NCBI GenBank assembly: GCA_020632795.1
Contig: JACKEV010000022.1
Coordinates: 62,001 to 126,000, forward strand
Length of the DNA: 64,000 bases
Direction of reading: 5' to 3'
Origin: Alphaproteobacteria bacterium
Lineage (GTDB): Bacteria; Myxococcota_A; UBA796; CAJQPC01
Below the pieces are notes generated by a model. The model did not search any database. It saw only the letters and a list, made by a program, of their open reading frames with translations, and was not told where the DNA came from. This document shows, one piece after another, positions 28,050-34,751 of the stretch. A program made the position numbers and the translations under genes. Position 1 is the stretch's first letter. Each line of letters starts with the position of its first letter.

Positions 28050-28571
28050 TCAACCGTCGAGGAAGGCGCGCCCGGCGTCGGTGAGACGCACATCCATCGT
28101 CGCGCCGTCGACCTCCACGAAGCCCCCGTCGACGAAGAACTCCATCATGTCGGAGAAGGCCCGGTGGGCGATGAAGAAGCGACGCTCGGAGAAGTCGTGC
28201 ATGTCCTTCATCGGCAGCGCGCCGCCCGCCTCCGCGACGTGCTGAAGAACGCCCTTCCGCGCCCTCTCCATGAAGCGCCGCTGCTTCTCCAGCTTGCGGG
28301 CCTCCTCCTCGTCTGTCGGCGAGGGGGGCGGGCCCACCGACGTCACCGCGGCGCTGCGGCCCCGGGAGACAGCGCCAGGGGGCACGACGGCCTTGGGGGG
28401 TGCCGCTGGAGGAGGAGCGGCCTGGGGTGAGACAGCCTTGGGGGGCGCCGTAGGAGGAGGAGCGGCCTGGGGCGCAGGCGGCGCGCGCGGCGGCTCGGGG
28501 CGCACCTCGGGCGCCGAATCCGGCTTGAGCAGGGACTTCACGCGCTTCTTGAGTCGGGAGCGGATCCCCAT
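28050..28571 (-). CDS. Protein with Pro/Ala-rich linker and C-terminal winged-helix-like domain
   Basis: A 173-residue protein from ATG 28571: MGIRSRLKKRVKSLLK, a basic amphipathic N-terminus. A repetitive Pro/Ala segment (residues about 20-85, with PPTAPPKAVSPQAAPPPAAPPKAV) follows, and then a charged helix and a compact C-terminal domain (GVLQHVAEAGGALPMKDMHDFSERRFFIAHRAFSDMMEFFVDGGFVEV) that looks like a winged helix. The frame stays open upstream to 29216 through the parS repeat array, but that extension is only repeats and is not treated as coding. The function is unknown; lying directly beside the parS array, DNA binding is an attractive guess. Confidence 0.7.
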   Translation of the reverse strand: MGIRSRLKKRVKSLLKPDSAPEVRPEPPRAPPAPQAAPPPTAPPKAVSPQAAPPPAAPPKAVVPPGAVSRGRSAAVTSVGPPPSPTDEEEARKLEKQRRFMERARKGVLQHVAEAGGALPMKDMHDFSERRFFIAHRAFSDMMEFFVDGGFVEVDGATMDVRLTDAGRAFLDG

Positions 28572-28614
28572 GAGCGACCTCCTGGCGTGCTCAAGGTAGC
28601 GCGGCGGGCAGGGG

Positions 28615-28630
28615 TGTTCCACGTAGAACA
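28615..28630. promoter_or_regulatory. parS: parS site, first unit of the array
   Basis: TGTTCCACGTAGAACA, the complement-strand form of the site at 13977. It lies 44 bp upstream of the winged-helix-like gene's start, followed at 28650 by ATGCGACAATAAATGTATCA. Confidence 0.88.
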
Positions 28631-29124
28631 TTGGGGTGGAGAAGAATTTATGCGACAATAAATGTATCAAACTCGGTGGGTGCTCCAAGCGGAACGTCCT
28701 GGAGGTGCCGCTGGGAGCGCCACACGGCGGGCTGCTGGGGGCGGGGGGCGCACGCGGAACTGCTTGGGCTGCCGCTTGGGGTCCTGCGCGACGGGCTACC
28801 GGGTGCCGGGGGCACCGTAGAGCAGCCTGGGCTACCGCCTGGAGCCCTGCGCGACGGGCGGCTGGGGGCCGAGGTTCACGAAGAACAGCCTGGGGCTGCC
28901 GCCTGGGGCCCTGCGCGACGGGCGGCTGGGGGCCTAGGATCGACGTGGAACAGCCTGGGCTGCCGCCAGGGGCCCTGCGCGACGGGCGGCAGCTCCGGGG
29001 TTCGCATGGAACACCCCGGGGTTGCCGCATGGGGCCTTGCGTGACGGGCGGCCGAGGGCCGGGGTTCACGTGGAACACCCCGGAGCTGCCCCTGGGGCCC
29101 TGCGCGACAGGCGGCGGGCGAGGG

Positions 29125-29140
29125 TGTTCCACGTAGAACA
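29125..29140. promoter_or_regulatory. parS: parS site in the array
   Basis: TGTTCCACGTAGAACA. One of the three fully conserved sites in the 64-bp array. Confidence 0.88.
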
Positions 29141-29188
29141 TTCTGGGGCCACCACCTGGGCCCATGCACCGGGCCGCGGGGGTGAGCG

Positions 29189-29204
29189 TGTTCCACGTAG
29201 AACA
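29189..29204. promoter_or_regulatory. parS: parS site in the array
   Basis: TGTTCCACGTAGAACA, exactly 64 bp after the previous full site. Confidence 0.88.
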
Positions 29205-29350
29205 CTCTGGGGCCACTGCCTGGGCCTATGCGGCGGGCTGCGGGGGTGAGCGTGGTCCACGCAGGACCCTCTGGGGTTGCCGCCCAGGGCCCTGCGCGGC
29301 GGGTCGCCGACGTCGGGTTACGTTCGACGTGGAACACCCAGGAGCCCTCC

Positions 29351-30268
29351 ATGTCCGCTCGCGAGCTGGTCGCGCTCGGCACCGCGAGCCAGGTCCCGAC
29401 CCGCTATCGGAACCACAACGGATACCTGCTCCGGTGGGACGGCGTCGGGCTCCTGTTCGACCCTGGGGAGGGCACCCAGCGGCAGATGGTCATCCACGGG
29501 GTGGCGGCCCATGACCTCCACCACGTCCTCGTCACCCACTTCCACGGGGACCACTGTCTGGGCCTGGCCGGGCTCATCCAGCGCATCTCCCTCGACCGGG
29601 TCCCCCACCCGGTCCGGATCCACTACCCGGCCAGCGGGCAGGTCTTCTTCGATCGCCTCCGCCACGCGTCCATCTTCCGCGACCACAGCATCCTGGAGCC
29701 CCGACCGGTGCAGGAGCCCGGGGAGATCGCCCGAGAAGAGGATTTCTCCCTGCATACCCTGCCTCTGGACCACGGCGTGCCGAGCTGGGGCTACCGGCTG
29801 CAGGAGAAGGACGGGCGCCGCATGCTCCCGGAGCGGCTGCGGGCGCTGGGGCTCCGAGGGCGCGCCATCGGCGAGCTGGTGGCCCAGGGCGAGGTGGAGC
29901 ACGAGGGTGCGCGGATCCGGGTAGAGGACGTGAGCGTGCCCCGGCCGGGCCAGTCTGTCGCCTTCGTCATGGACACCCGCCTCTGCGACAACGCCTTCCG
30001 GCTGGCCTCGGGCGTGGACCTGCTCATCTGCGAGTCCACGTTCCTCACCTCCGAGGCGCGGGAGGCGCGGCAGCATGGGCACATGACCGCCGCCCAGGCC
30101 GGGCGGGTGGCGCGGGAGGCTGGCGCCCGGCGCCTGGTGCTGACCCACTTCTCCCAACGCTACCCGGACATCCGGCGCTTCCTGGAGGAGGCCCTCGTGG
30201 AACACGACGACGTGGTCGCGGTCTGCGACGGGGACGTGGTGGAGGTCCCCAAGCGCGCCAAAGACTGA
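29351..30268 (+). CDS. rnz: Ribonuclease Z
   Basis: A 305-residue metallo-beta-lactamase-fold endonuclease that removes the 3' trailer of tRNA precursors. The zinc motif is THFHGDHCLGLAGL (His63, His65, Asp67, His68). Later ligands are in PLDHGVPSWGYR, VMDTRLCDNA and LVLTHFSQRY, all in RNase Z order, and the length is typical. The ATG at 29351 follows AGGAG; the last parS-like unit of the array ends only 14 bp upstream, so ParB spreading could affect its expression. Confidence 0.93.
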   Translation: MSARELVALGTASQVPTRYRNHNGYLLRWDGVGLLFDPGEGTQRQMVIHGVAAHDLHHVLVTHFHGDHCLGLAGLIQRISLDRVPHPVRIHYPASGQVFFDRLRHASIFRDHSILEPRPVQEPGEIAREEDFSLHTLPLDHGVPSWGYRLQEKDGRRMLPERLRALGLRGRAIGELVAQGEVEHEGARIRVEDVSVPRPGQSVAFVMDTRLCDNAFRLASGVDLLICESTFLTSEAREARQHGHMTAAQAGRVAREAGARRLVLTHFSQRYPDIRRFLEEALVEHDDVVAVCDGDVVEVPKRAKD

Positions 30269-30287
30269 TTTTGAAGACTGCTTCGTT

Positions 30288-30320
30288 TGTAGCATAATTT
30301 ATGCTACAATTTATGCTACA
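30288..30320. repeat. AT-rich palindrome plus direct repeat between convergent genes
   Basis: TGTAGCATAA, one T, then TTATGCTACA form a perfect 21-bp palindrome (30288-30308). It is followed at once by a second ATTTATGCTACA (30309-30320). It lies just after rnz and at the 3' end of the convergent FAD/Fe-S gene, 10 bp from a parS site. It may be a bidirectional terminator or a protein-binding site; it resembles the palindrome at 39926. Confidence 0.6.
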
Positions 30321-32679
30321 CCCTCGGAGGTGTTCCACGTAGAACACTCCGGGCCTCCAGCAAGGGCTCGATGACGTCCTGGACCAGCCGGATGCCGACC
30401 CCGCAGCGGCACCCCTTGCAGGACGCGCACGCCGCCAGCCCCAGCTCTTCCGCGACCGACACCGCCTGCTGCTGGACCTCAGCCGACGCCCCGGGGCTCT
30501 CCCGAACGCGCTGGAGGTGCAGGAAGGTGCAGGGGTTCCCCCAGCGGAGGGCCTCATCCGGCTCCAGGGGGTTTCGAGCGTGCAGGGGACAACCCTCCAG
30601 GCAGGCGTAGCAGTCGATGCAGCGGCCCAGCGCCTCGTGGGCTGCGGAGGGAGAGGTGGTGGGGACCGCTGGGGTGCCCGGCAGCCGACCGGCGAGCTGG
30701 GTGCGGACGGCGCTGCGCTCGACGACGAGGTCCCGCAGGGCAGGCAGGCTGGAGAGCGCGGAGAGCCGATCGCCGTCCTTCACCCGGTCGCGGCAGGCCA
30801 GCCGGGGGCGGCCGTTGATCTCGATGGTACACAGTCCGCAGAGGGCGGTGCGGCAGCCGTAGCGGAAGGCGAGGTCCGGGGCGTCCTGCGCCTGGGCGGC
30901 CTGGAGGACCTCCAGCGCGGTGGGGCGGTGGTCGCCGCGCCAGGTGAAGCGCAGCGCCTCGGCCGCCGCGCTGCGCTGGATGGTCACCGTGAGGGCCTGG
31001 GTGCCGGGGGCGGGGGCAGAGGGCTGGGACACGGCGCGCGGAACGACGCGGTGGGCGCCCTGGCTCGGCGATGTGCGGGCGGCCTCGGCCACCTGCCGGG
31101 CGACGGCCAGCAGGCTCTCCAGCTCGGCGCGCTCGATGAGGCGGGTGTTCCACGTAGAACATTCCCCCACCCGGAGCCCCCGGGCCGCCTCCTCCAGCGC
31201 GCCCAGCTCGGAGAGGAGGGACTGGAGGCCGTCGAGGGTGCGGGCCGGGCCCAGCGACCTCCAGGCCGCGCTCTGAAGGCGCCGGGTGAGCTGGACCGGG
31301 CTGCCGCGCGGAGGGCCCATCCAGGCGTGGACAGCCGCCAGGGCCTCCTCAGCGGCGGCGTGGACGTCCGAGGTAGGGTGGAGGCCCGCCCATCGGGCCG
31401 AGGCGCGGCCCGCGCGGCGCCCGAACACGATCAGCTCGGACAGGGAGGTCGAGCCGAGGCGGTTGCCCCCGTGGAGCCCGCCGAGGGCCTGGCCGGCGAC
31501 AAACAGGCCGGGCAGGGTGCTCGCGCCGTCGGGATCGGCCCGGACCCCGCCCATGTGGTAGTGGGCGGTGGGGGTGATCTGCCAGGGCTCCTCGAAGCGG
31601 GCCGCCCGGGCGCCATAGGCCCTGCGGACCCGGCCCAGGCCCTTGGCGAAGCCGGCCCGGACGCCCTCTGCCCAGCCTTCGTCCCCCAGGTTGGGCCCGA
31701 GGTCGAGCCATACGCCGCCCTCCGGGGTCCCCCGGCCCTGCACCAGGGCCTCGCCGATGAGGCCCGCCAGCGCAGCGCGGCTCTGTCGGTGCAGGGCCTC
31801 GGCGAGGACGGCGCCGTCCCGGTCCAGCAGCACGCCGCGCGGCCCCGCGATGAGGGGGTCTCCGATGGCCAGCCCGCAGCTCGACGCCGGCCAGGTGAGC
31901 CCGAAGGGGGTGAACTGGACCTGCTCCATGTGGACGAGCGCCGCCCCCGCCCGCGCGGCGAGGGCGTAGCCGTCGCCGGTGGCGCCACGGCACTGGTCGG
32001 TGTGGGGCGCGAACAGGGCCCCCAGCCCGCCCGTGGCGAGCACGACCGCGCCCGCGTGGACCTCAAGGAGCCGCCCCCGGCGCGCGTCATAGGCCAGCGC
32101 ACCGGCCGCGCGCCCGGCCGCGACGAGCAGCCGCAGCGCCCAGGTGTCGTCCAGCGCGTCGATCTCCTCTCGGAGGGCGCGGGCGCCGAGCGCCGCGGCG
32201 ATGTCCAGCCCGCCGTTGGGGTGGGGGACCGAGCGCCGGGCGTCGTGGCCGCCCATCGGGGCGTGCAGCAGCCGCAGGTGCCCGTCCGGCGTGCGGCGGG
32301 GGCGGAGGCCCGAGGCCAGCAGCCAGCCGTAGGCGCCCGGGTTGTCCTGTGCGAAGGCGCGCACCAGCGCGGGGTCCCCCAAGCCCTCGCCGGCCGCCAG
32401 CATGTTGGCGGCGAGGCGCGCCGCGTCGTCCCCCGCGTCCCCGCTGCCCCGCACCGCCATGATGCCCGTAGAGATCCGGGTGTCGCCGGTCGCCAGCGGA
32501 TCCTTCGTGAGCACCAGCACCCGGGCGCCCTGCGCGCGGGCCTCGCAGGCGACCGCGATGCCCGCGCCCCCGCCGCCCAGCACGAGCACGTCGGTGGACA
32601 GGCGCTCGGGCGAGGGGCGCACCTCAGTGAGGCCGAGGGAGGAGCGGGACGATCGCGCCAGCCCCGCCCCGGTCCTCAC
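30316..32679 (-). CDS. Fumarate reductase/succinate dehydrogenase-like flavoprotein fused to Fe-S subunit
   Basis: 787 residues if it starts at GTG 32679 (overlapping the previous gene by 56 bp); GTG at 32622 is an equally good start. The N-terminal part is SdhA/FrdA-like: FAD site DVLVLGGGGAGIAVA, and the active-site block TPTAHYHMGGVRADPDG. After a linker comes a SdhB/FrdB-like part: 2Fe-2S cysteines 609, 614, 617 and 629, then CIDCYACLEGCP (687-697) and CASCKGCRCG (751-759). This puts both soluble catalytic subunits in one chain. No membrane-anchor gene is adjacent, so the electron partner is unknown. Two parS sites lie within the gene: 31146 in the inter-domain linker and 30331 near the C-terminus. 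Confidence 0.87.
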   Translation of the reverse strand: MRTGAGLARSSRSSLGLTEVRPSPERLSTDVLVLGGGGAGIAVACEARAQGARVLVLTKDPLATGDTRISTGIMAVRGSGDAGDDAARLAANMLAAGEGLGDPALVRAFAQDNPGAYGWLLASGLRPRRTPDGHLRLLHAPMGGHDARRSVPHPNGGLDIAAALGARALREEIDALDDTWALRLLVAAGRAAGALAYDARRGRLLEVHAGAVVLATGGLGALFAPHTDQCRGATGDGYALAARAGAALVHMEQVQFTPFGLTWPASSCGLAIGDPLIAGPRGVLLDRDGAVLAEALHRQSRAALAGLIGEALVQGRGTPEGGVWLDLGPNLGDEGWAEGVRAGFAKGLGRVRRAYGARAARFEEPWQITPTAHYHMGGVRADPDGASTLPGLFVAGQALGGLHGGNRLGSTSLSELIVFGRRAGRASARWAGLHPTSDVHAAAEEALAAVHAWMGPPRGSPVQLTRRLQSAAWRSLGPARTLDGLQSLLSELGALEEAARGLRVGECSTWNTRLIERAELESLLAVARQVAEAARTSPSQGAHRVVPRAVSQPSAPAPGTQALTVTIQRSAAAEALRFTWRGDHRPTALEVLQAAQAQDAPDLAFRYGCRTALCGLCTIEINGRPRLACRDRVKDGDRLSALSSLPALRDLVVERSAVRTQLAGRLPGTPAVPTTSPSAAHEALGRCIDCYACLEGCPLHARNPLEPDEALRWGNPCTFLHLQRVRESPGASAEVQQQAVSVAEELGLAACASCKGCRCGVGIRLVQDVIEPLLEARSVLRGTPPRV
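30331..30346. promoter_or_regulatory. parS: parS site at 3' end of the FAD/Fe-S fusion gene
   Basis: TGTTCCACGTAGAACA, inside the last codons (read SVLRGT on the minus strand). Confidence 0.87.
31146..31161. promoter_or_regulatory. parS: parS site inside the FAD/Fe-S fusion gene
   Basis: TGTTCCACGTAGAACA. Read on the minus strand as CSTWNT, it falls in the linker between the flavoprotein and Fe-S parts. Confidence 0.87.
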
Positions 32680-33571
32680 ACCACGCCGTCAGGGGCCCCA
32701 GCACGTTCGGGGAGGCAGCGAACCGGCGCTCCCGGAAGGCCTGCAGGCCATCGGGCAGGGTCTCGCGGGGCGCGGGCTTCAGCGGGTCCCGGTGGACGGC
32801 GTGGTGGATGTCCTCGGCGAGCACCTCCACCTGGAGGTGCAGCAGCAGGCCGGAGGCCAGTACATTCGGTACAGTCGGTGGCAGGCTCCACCCCGGGAAC
32901 CAGAACGGGCCGACGCGGCCGCGGGAGACACGCCGGATGTCCGCCTGGAGCAGGCGCGCGAGCTGCTGGACCAGCCCGGGGAGGGGGACCGCGAGGTGCC
33001 GGGCGAGGACCTCCTCCAGGCCCTCTGCCCAGACCGGCGCGCCAGCGGCGTCGAGGCGCAGCGCCCCGCGCCACACCGCCGGCGCGGAGACGTCCAGCTT
33101 CAGCCGGGTCCACAGCCCGTCGGGCCCGACCCGGTCGTAGCGCAGCACGACCTCCAGGCGGCGGCCCTTGCGGCGCAGCGCCCCGGTCAGCAGACCGTTG
33201 GGCAGCAGAGGATTCTGTAGCAGAAATTGTCGCATGTTTACACGCGACATCATGCGACAGCCCAGCTCCTGATCCAGCTTCAGCGCCCGCTCGGCCAGCG
33301 CCCTGGCGCGCTCCATGTCCTCATCCCAGGCCAGGCGCTGCTCGGCGCGGGCCCGCTCCAGCCAGGTGATCCGGGGCAGCCCGGCTTCAGGGTCCAGCTC
33401 CGCCGGCAGCAGGAGCGTGCCGGACAGGTCGGGGTCCAACGCCTGGAGGTGGGCCAGGGCGGCGTCCAGGGGCACATGGTCCTCGTTCGGCGCCAGGGCG
33501 TCCAGACCCGCCGCCAGGGCGCGCAGGTAGGATCCCACCCGCTCGGCCGGCAGCGCCTCGGGGCCGGGCAC
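32624..33571 (-). CDS. Protein of unknown function
   Basis: A 315-residue predicted cytoplasmic protein with a GTG start. It is Leu/Arg/Ala-rich and mainly helical, with a middle beta-containing portion (LEVVLRYDRVGPDGLWTRLKLDV) and PFWFPGWSLPP. No family is recognised. It lies 4 bp downstream of the coiled-coil gene and overlaps the FAD/Fe-S gene, so the three may be one operon. A dense AT-rich islet (33216-33259) holds two ATGCGACA/TGTCGCAT words and encodes the stretch MRQFLLQN. Confidence 0.6.
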   Translation of the reverse strand: MPGPEALPAERVGSYLRALAAGLDALAPNEDHVPLDAALAHLQALDPDLSGTLLLPAELDPEAGLPRITWLERARAEQRLAWDEDMERARALAERALKLDQELGCRMMSRVNMRQFLLQNPLLPNGLLTGALRRKGRRLEVVLRYDRVGPDGLWTRLKLDVSAPAVWRGALRLDAAGAPVWAEGLEEVLARHLAVPLPGLVQQLARLLQADIRRVSRGRVGPFWFPGWSLPPTVPNVLASGLLLHLQVEVLAEDIHHAVHRDPLKPAPRETLPDGLQAFRERRFAASPNVLGPLTAWCEDRGGAGAIVPLLPRPH

Positions 33572-33575
33572 CCTG

Positions 33576-34622
33576 CTAATCCGGGTCGAGGGCGTCCACC
33601 TCAGCGGCGGCGGCCTCGATGAGCGCCTGGTCGGCCAGGGAGCGGGCCCGCTCGCGGCTGAGGTCCTGGACCTGGCCTGGAGCGCCGGCGAGCTGCTCGC
33701 GGAGCTTGGCGGTGAGGGAGGGCAGCACCCGCACCAGCATCTCCTGGGTGTCGCGCACGTAGGCGGCGGTGACCTCCATCGCGACGCCCAGGTCCTGGAT
33801 GGACTCCTGGAGCTCGGCGATGACGATGGGGGTGTCGGCGGCCATGCCGAGGGCCTGGATGCGTCGGCCGACGTTGTCCATCGCCCGCCCCGCCGAGAGC
33901 AGGTAGCCCGAGAGGCCCTCGTGCAGCTCCAGCACGGTGTCCCGCAGGGCGCGGGTGGGGGCGATGTGCTCCTGGTTCAGCTCCGCGCTGGCCCGGAGCA
34001 GCTCCAGGGACAGGGACGCCTCCCGCAGCGCGAAGGTGAGGGCGTCGATGCGCCGGGCGCGCTCCTCGGGGCTCCACTCGCCCTCGCCACGCTCCAGGGC
34101 GCGCAGATCCTCCTCCAGCTCCAGCACGCGGGTGGCGTGGTCCCGCTGGCCTCCGCGGGCGGCGACGTGCTCGCGGTGGAGGCGGTCGACCTCCTCCTGC
34201 AGCTCCAGCGCGCAGAGGCGCAGCTCGTCGGAGAAGGCGGTGGCCTGCTGGAGCCGGGCGGTGGTCGTCTCGTACTGGCGGAGCAGGCCCTCGGCGATGG
34301 AGCGGCGGCCGAGCACCTGCTTGCGGGCGGTGAAGCGGCGGGTCAGGGCGGCGAACACGCCGGTGGCGTGCTGCTGAGCGTCCAGCCGACGCAGGGCGGT
34401 GTTGTGCTCCTCCAGCACGGCCAGCTCGCCCTCGAGGGCCTCACCGACCTCGGACTGGGTCCGGGCCAGCTCGTCCACCTTGGCGAGGGCCTCGGAGTGG
34501 CTCGCGCGGATGTCCTCGCGACGGCGCAGCAGCTCGGCGTGGGTGGGGACCGCCGGACCGCCCTCCTCGGTGACCTCGGCGTGGACCTCAATCGGCTGCT
34601 GTGGCTTCGTGCGGGCGCTCAC
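33576..34622 (-). CDS. Long coiled-coil protein
   Basis: A 348-residue protein from GTG 34622 (VSARTKPQQPIEV). After a short disordered N-terminus almost the whole sequence is heptad-like and charged, such as LEEDLRALERGEGEWSPEERARRIDAL, with no signal peptide or transmembrane segment. The C-terminal third (IVIAELQESIQDLGVAMEVTAAYVRDTQEMLVRVLPSL) loosely recalls TelA/toxic-anion-resistance helical proteins, but I am not confident. The open frame upstream of 34622 runs opposite the beta-helix gene and is not part of it. Confidence 0.72.
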   Translation of the reverse strand: MSARTKPQQPIEVHAEVTEEGGPAVPTHAELLRRREDIRASHSEALAKVDELARTQSEVGEALEGELAVLEEHNTALRRLDAQQHATGVFAALTRRFTARKQVLGRRSIAEGLLRQYETTTARLQQATAFSDELRLCALELQEEVDRLHREHVAARGGQRDHATRVLELEEDLRALERGEGEWSPEERARRIDALTFALREASLSLELLRASAELNQEHIAPTRALRDTVLELHEGLSGYLLSAGRAMDNVGRRIQALGMAADTPIVIAELQESIQDLGVAMEVTAAYVRDTQEMLVRVLPSLTAKLREQLAGAPGQVQDLSRERARSLADQALIEAAAAEVDALDPD

Positions 34623-34751
34623 CCGATCAGTGTGCCCCGGCCAGGCCCCTGATGCAACGTGCGGAGATGGGGGAAACGGGCCCCAGAGCCGATCCCTGTC
34701 ATGACCTGTCCTCCCTGTCCGGGCTACATTGGGGCAGCTTTGAGGAGTTCC

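Larger units (their letters stand above)
28615..29336. repeat. Tandem array of about 12 units of ~64 bp, each with an intact or decayed parS
   Basis: parS-like 16-mers start at 28615, 28681, 28746, 28809, 28872, 28937, 28998, 29062, 29125, 29189, 29253 and 29321, spaced 61-68 bp apart. Between them a GC-rich filler resembling CCTGGGGCCCTGCGCGACGG recurs with drift. Three sites (28615, 29125, 29189) keep the full TGTTCCACGTAGAACA. Those at 28937, 29062 and 29321 keep a good right half (CGTGGAACA), and the others are heavily mutated. There is no CRISPR-like exact repeat, and no convincing gene is seen on either strand. This explains the 780-bp gap before RNase Z. Confidence 0.88.

Noticed and set aside
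28572..29216. In-frame upstream extension of the winged-helix-like gene through the repeat array
   Set aside because: The extension only translates the parS repeats (EHPRPPPVAQGP-like) and has no domain. A better ATG with a basic amphipathic start lies at 28571.
28615..29336. CRISPR array
   Set aside because: Units are about 64 bp with divergent filler rather than identical repeats and unique spacers, no cas genes are nearby, and the conserved part is parS.
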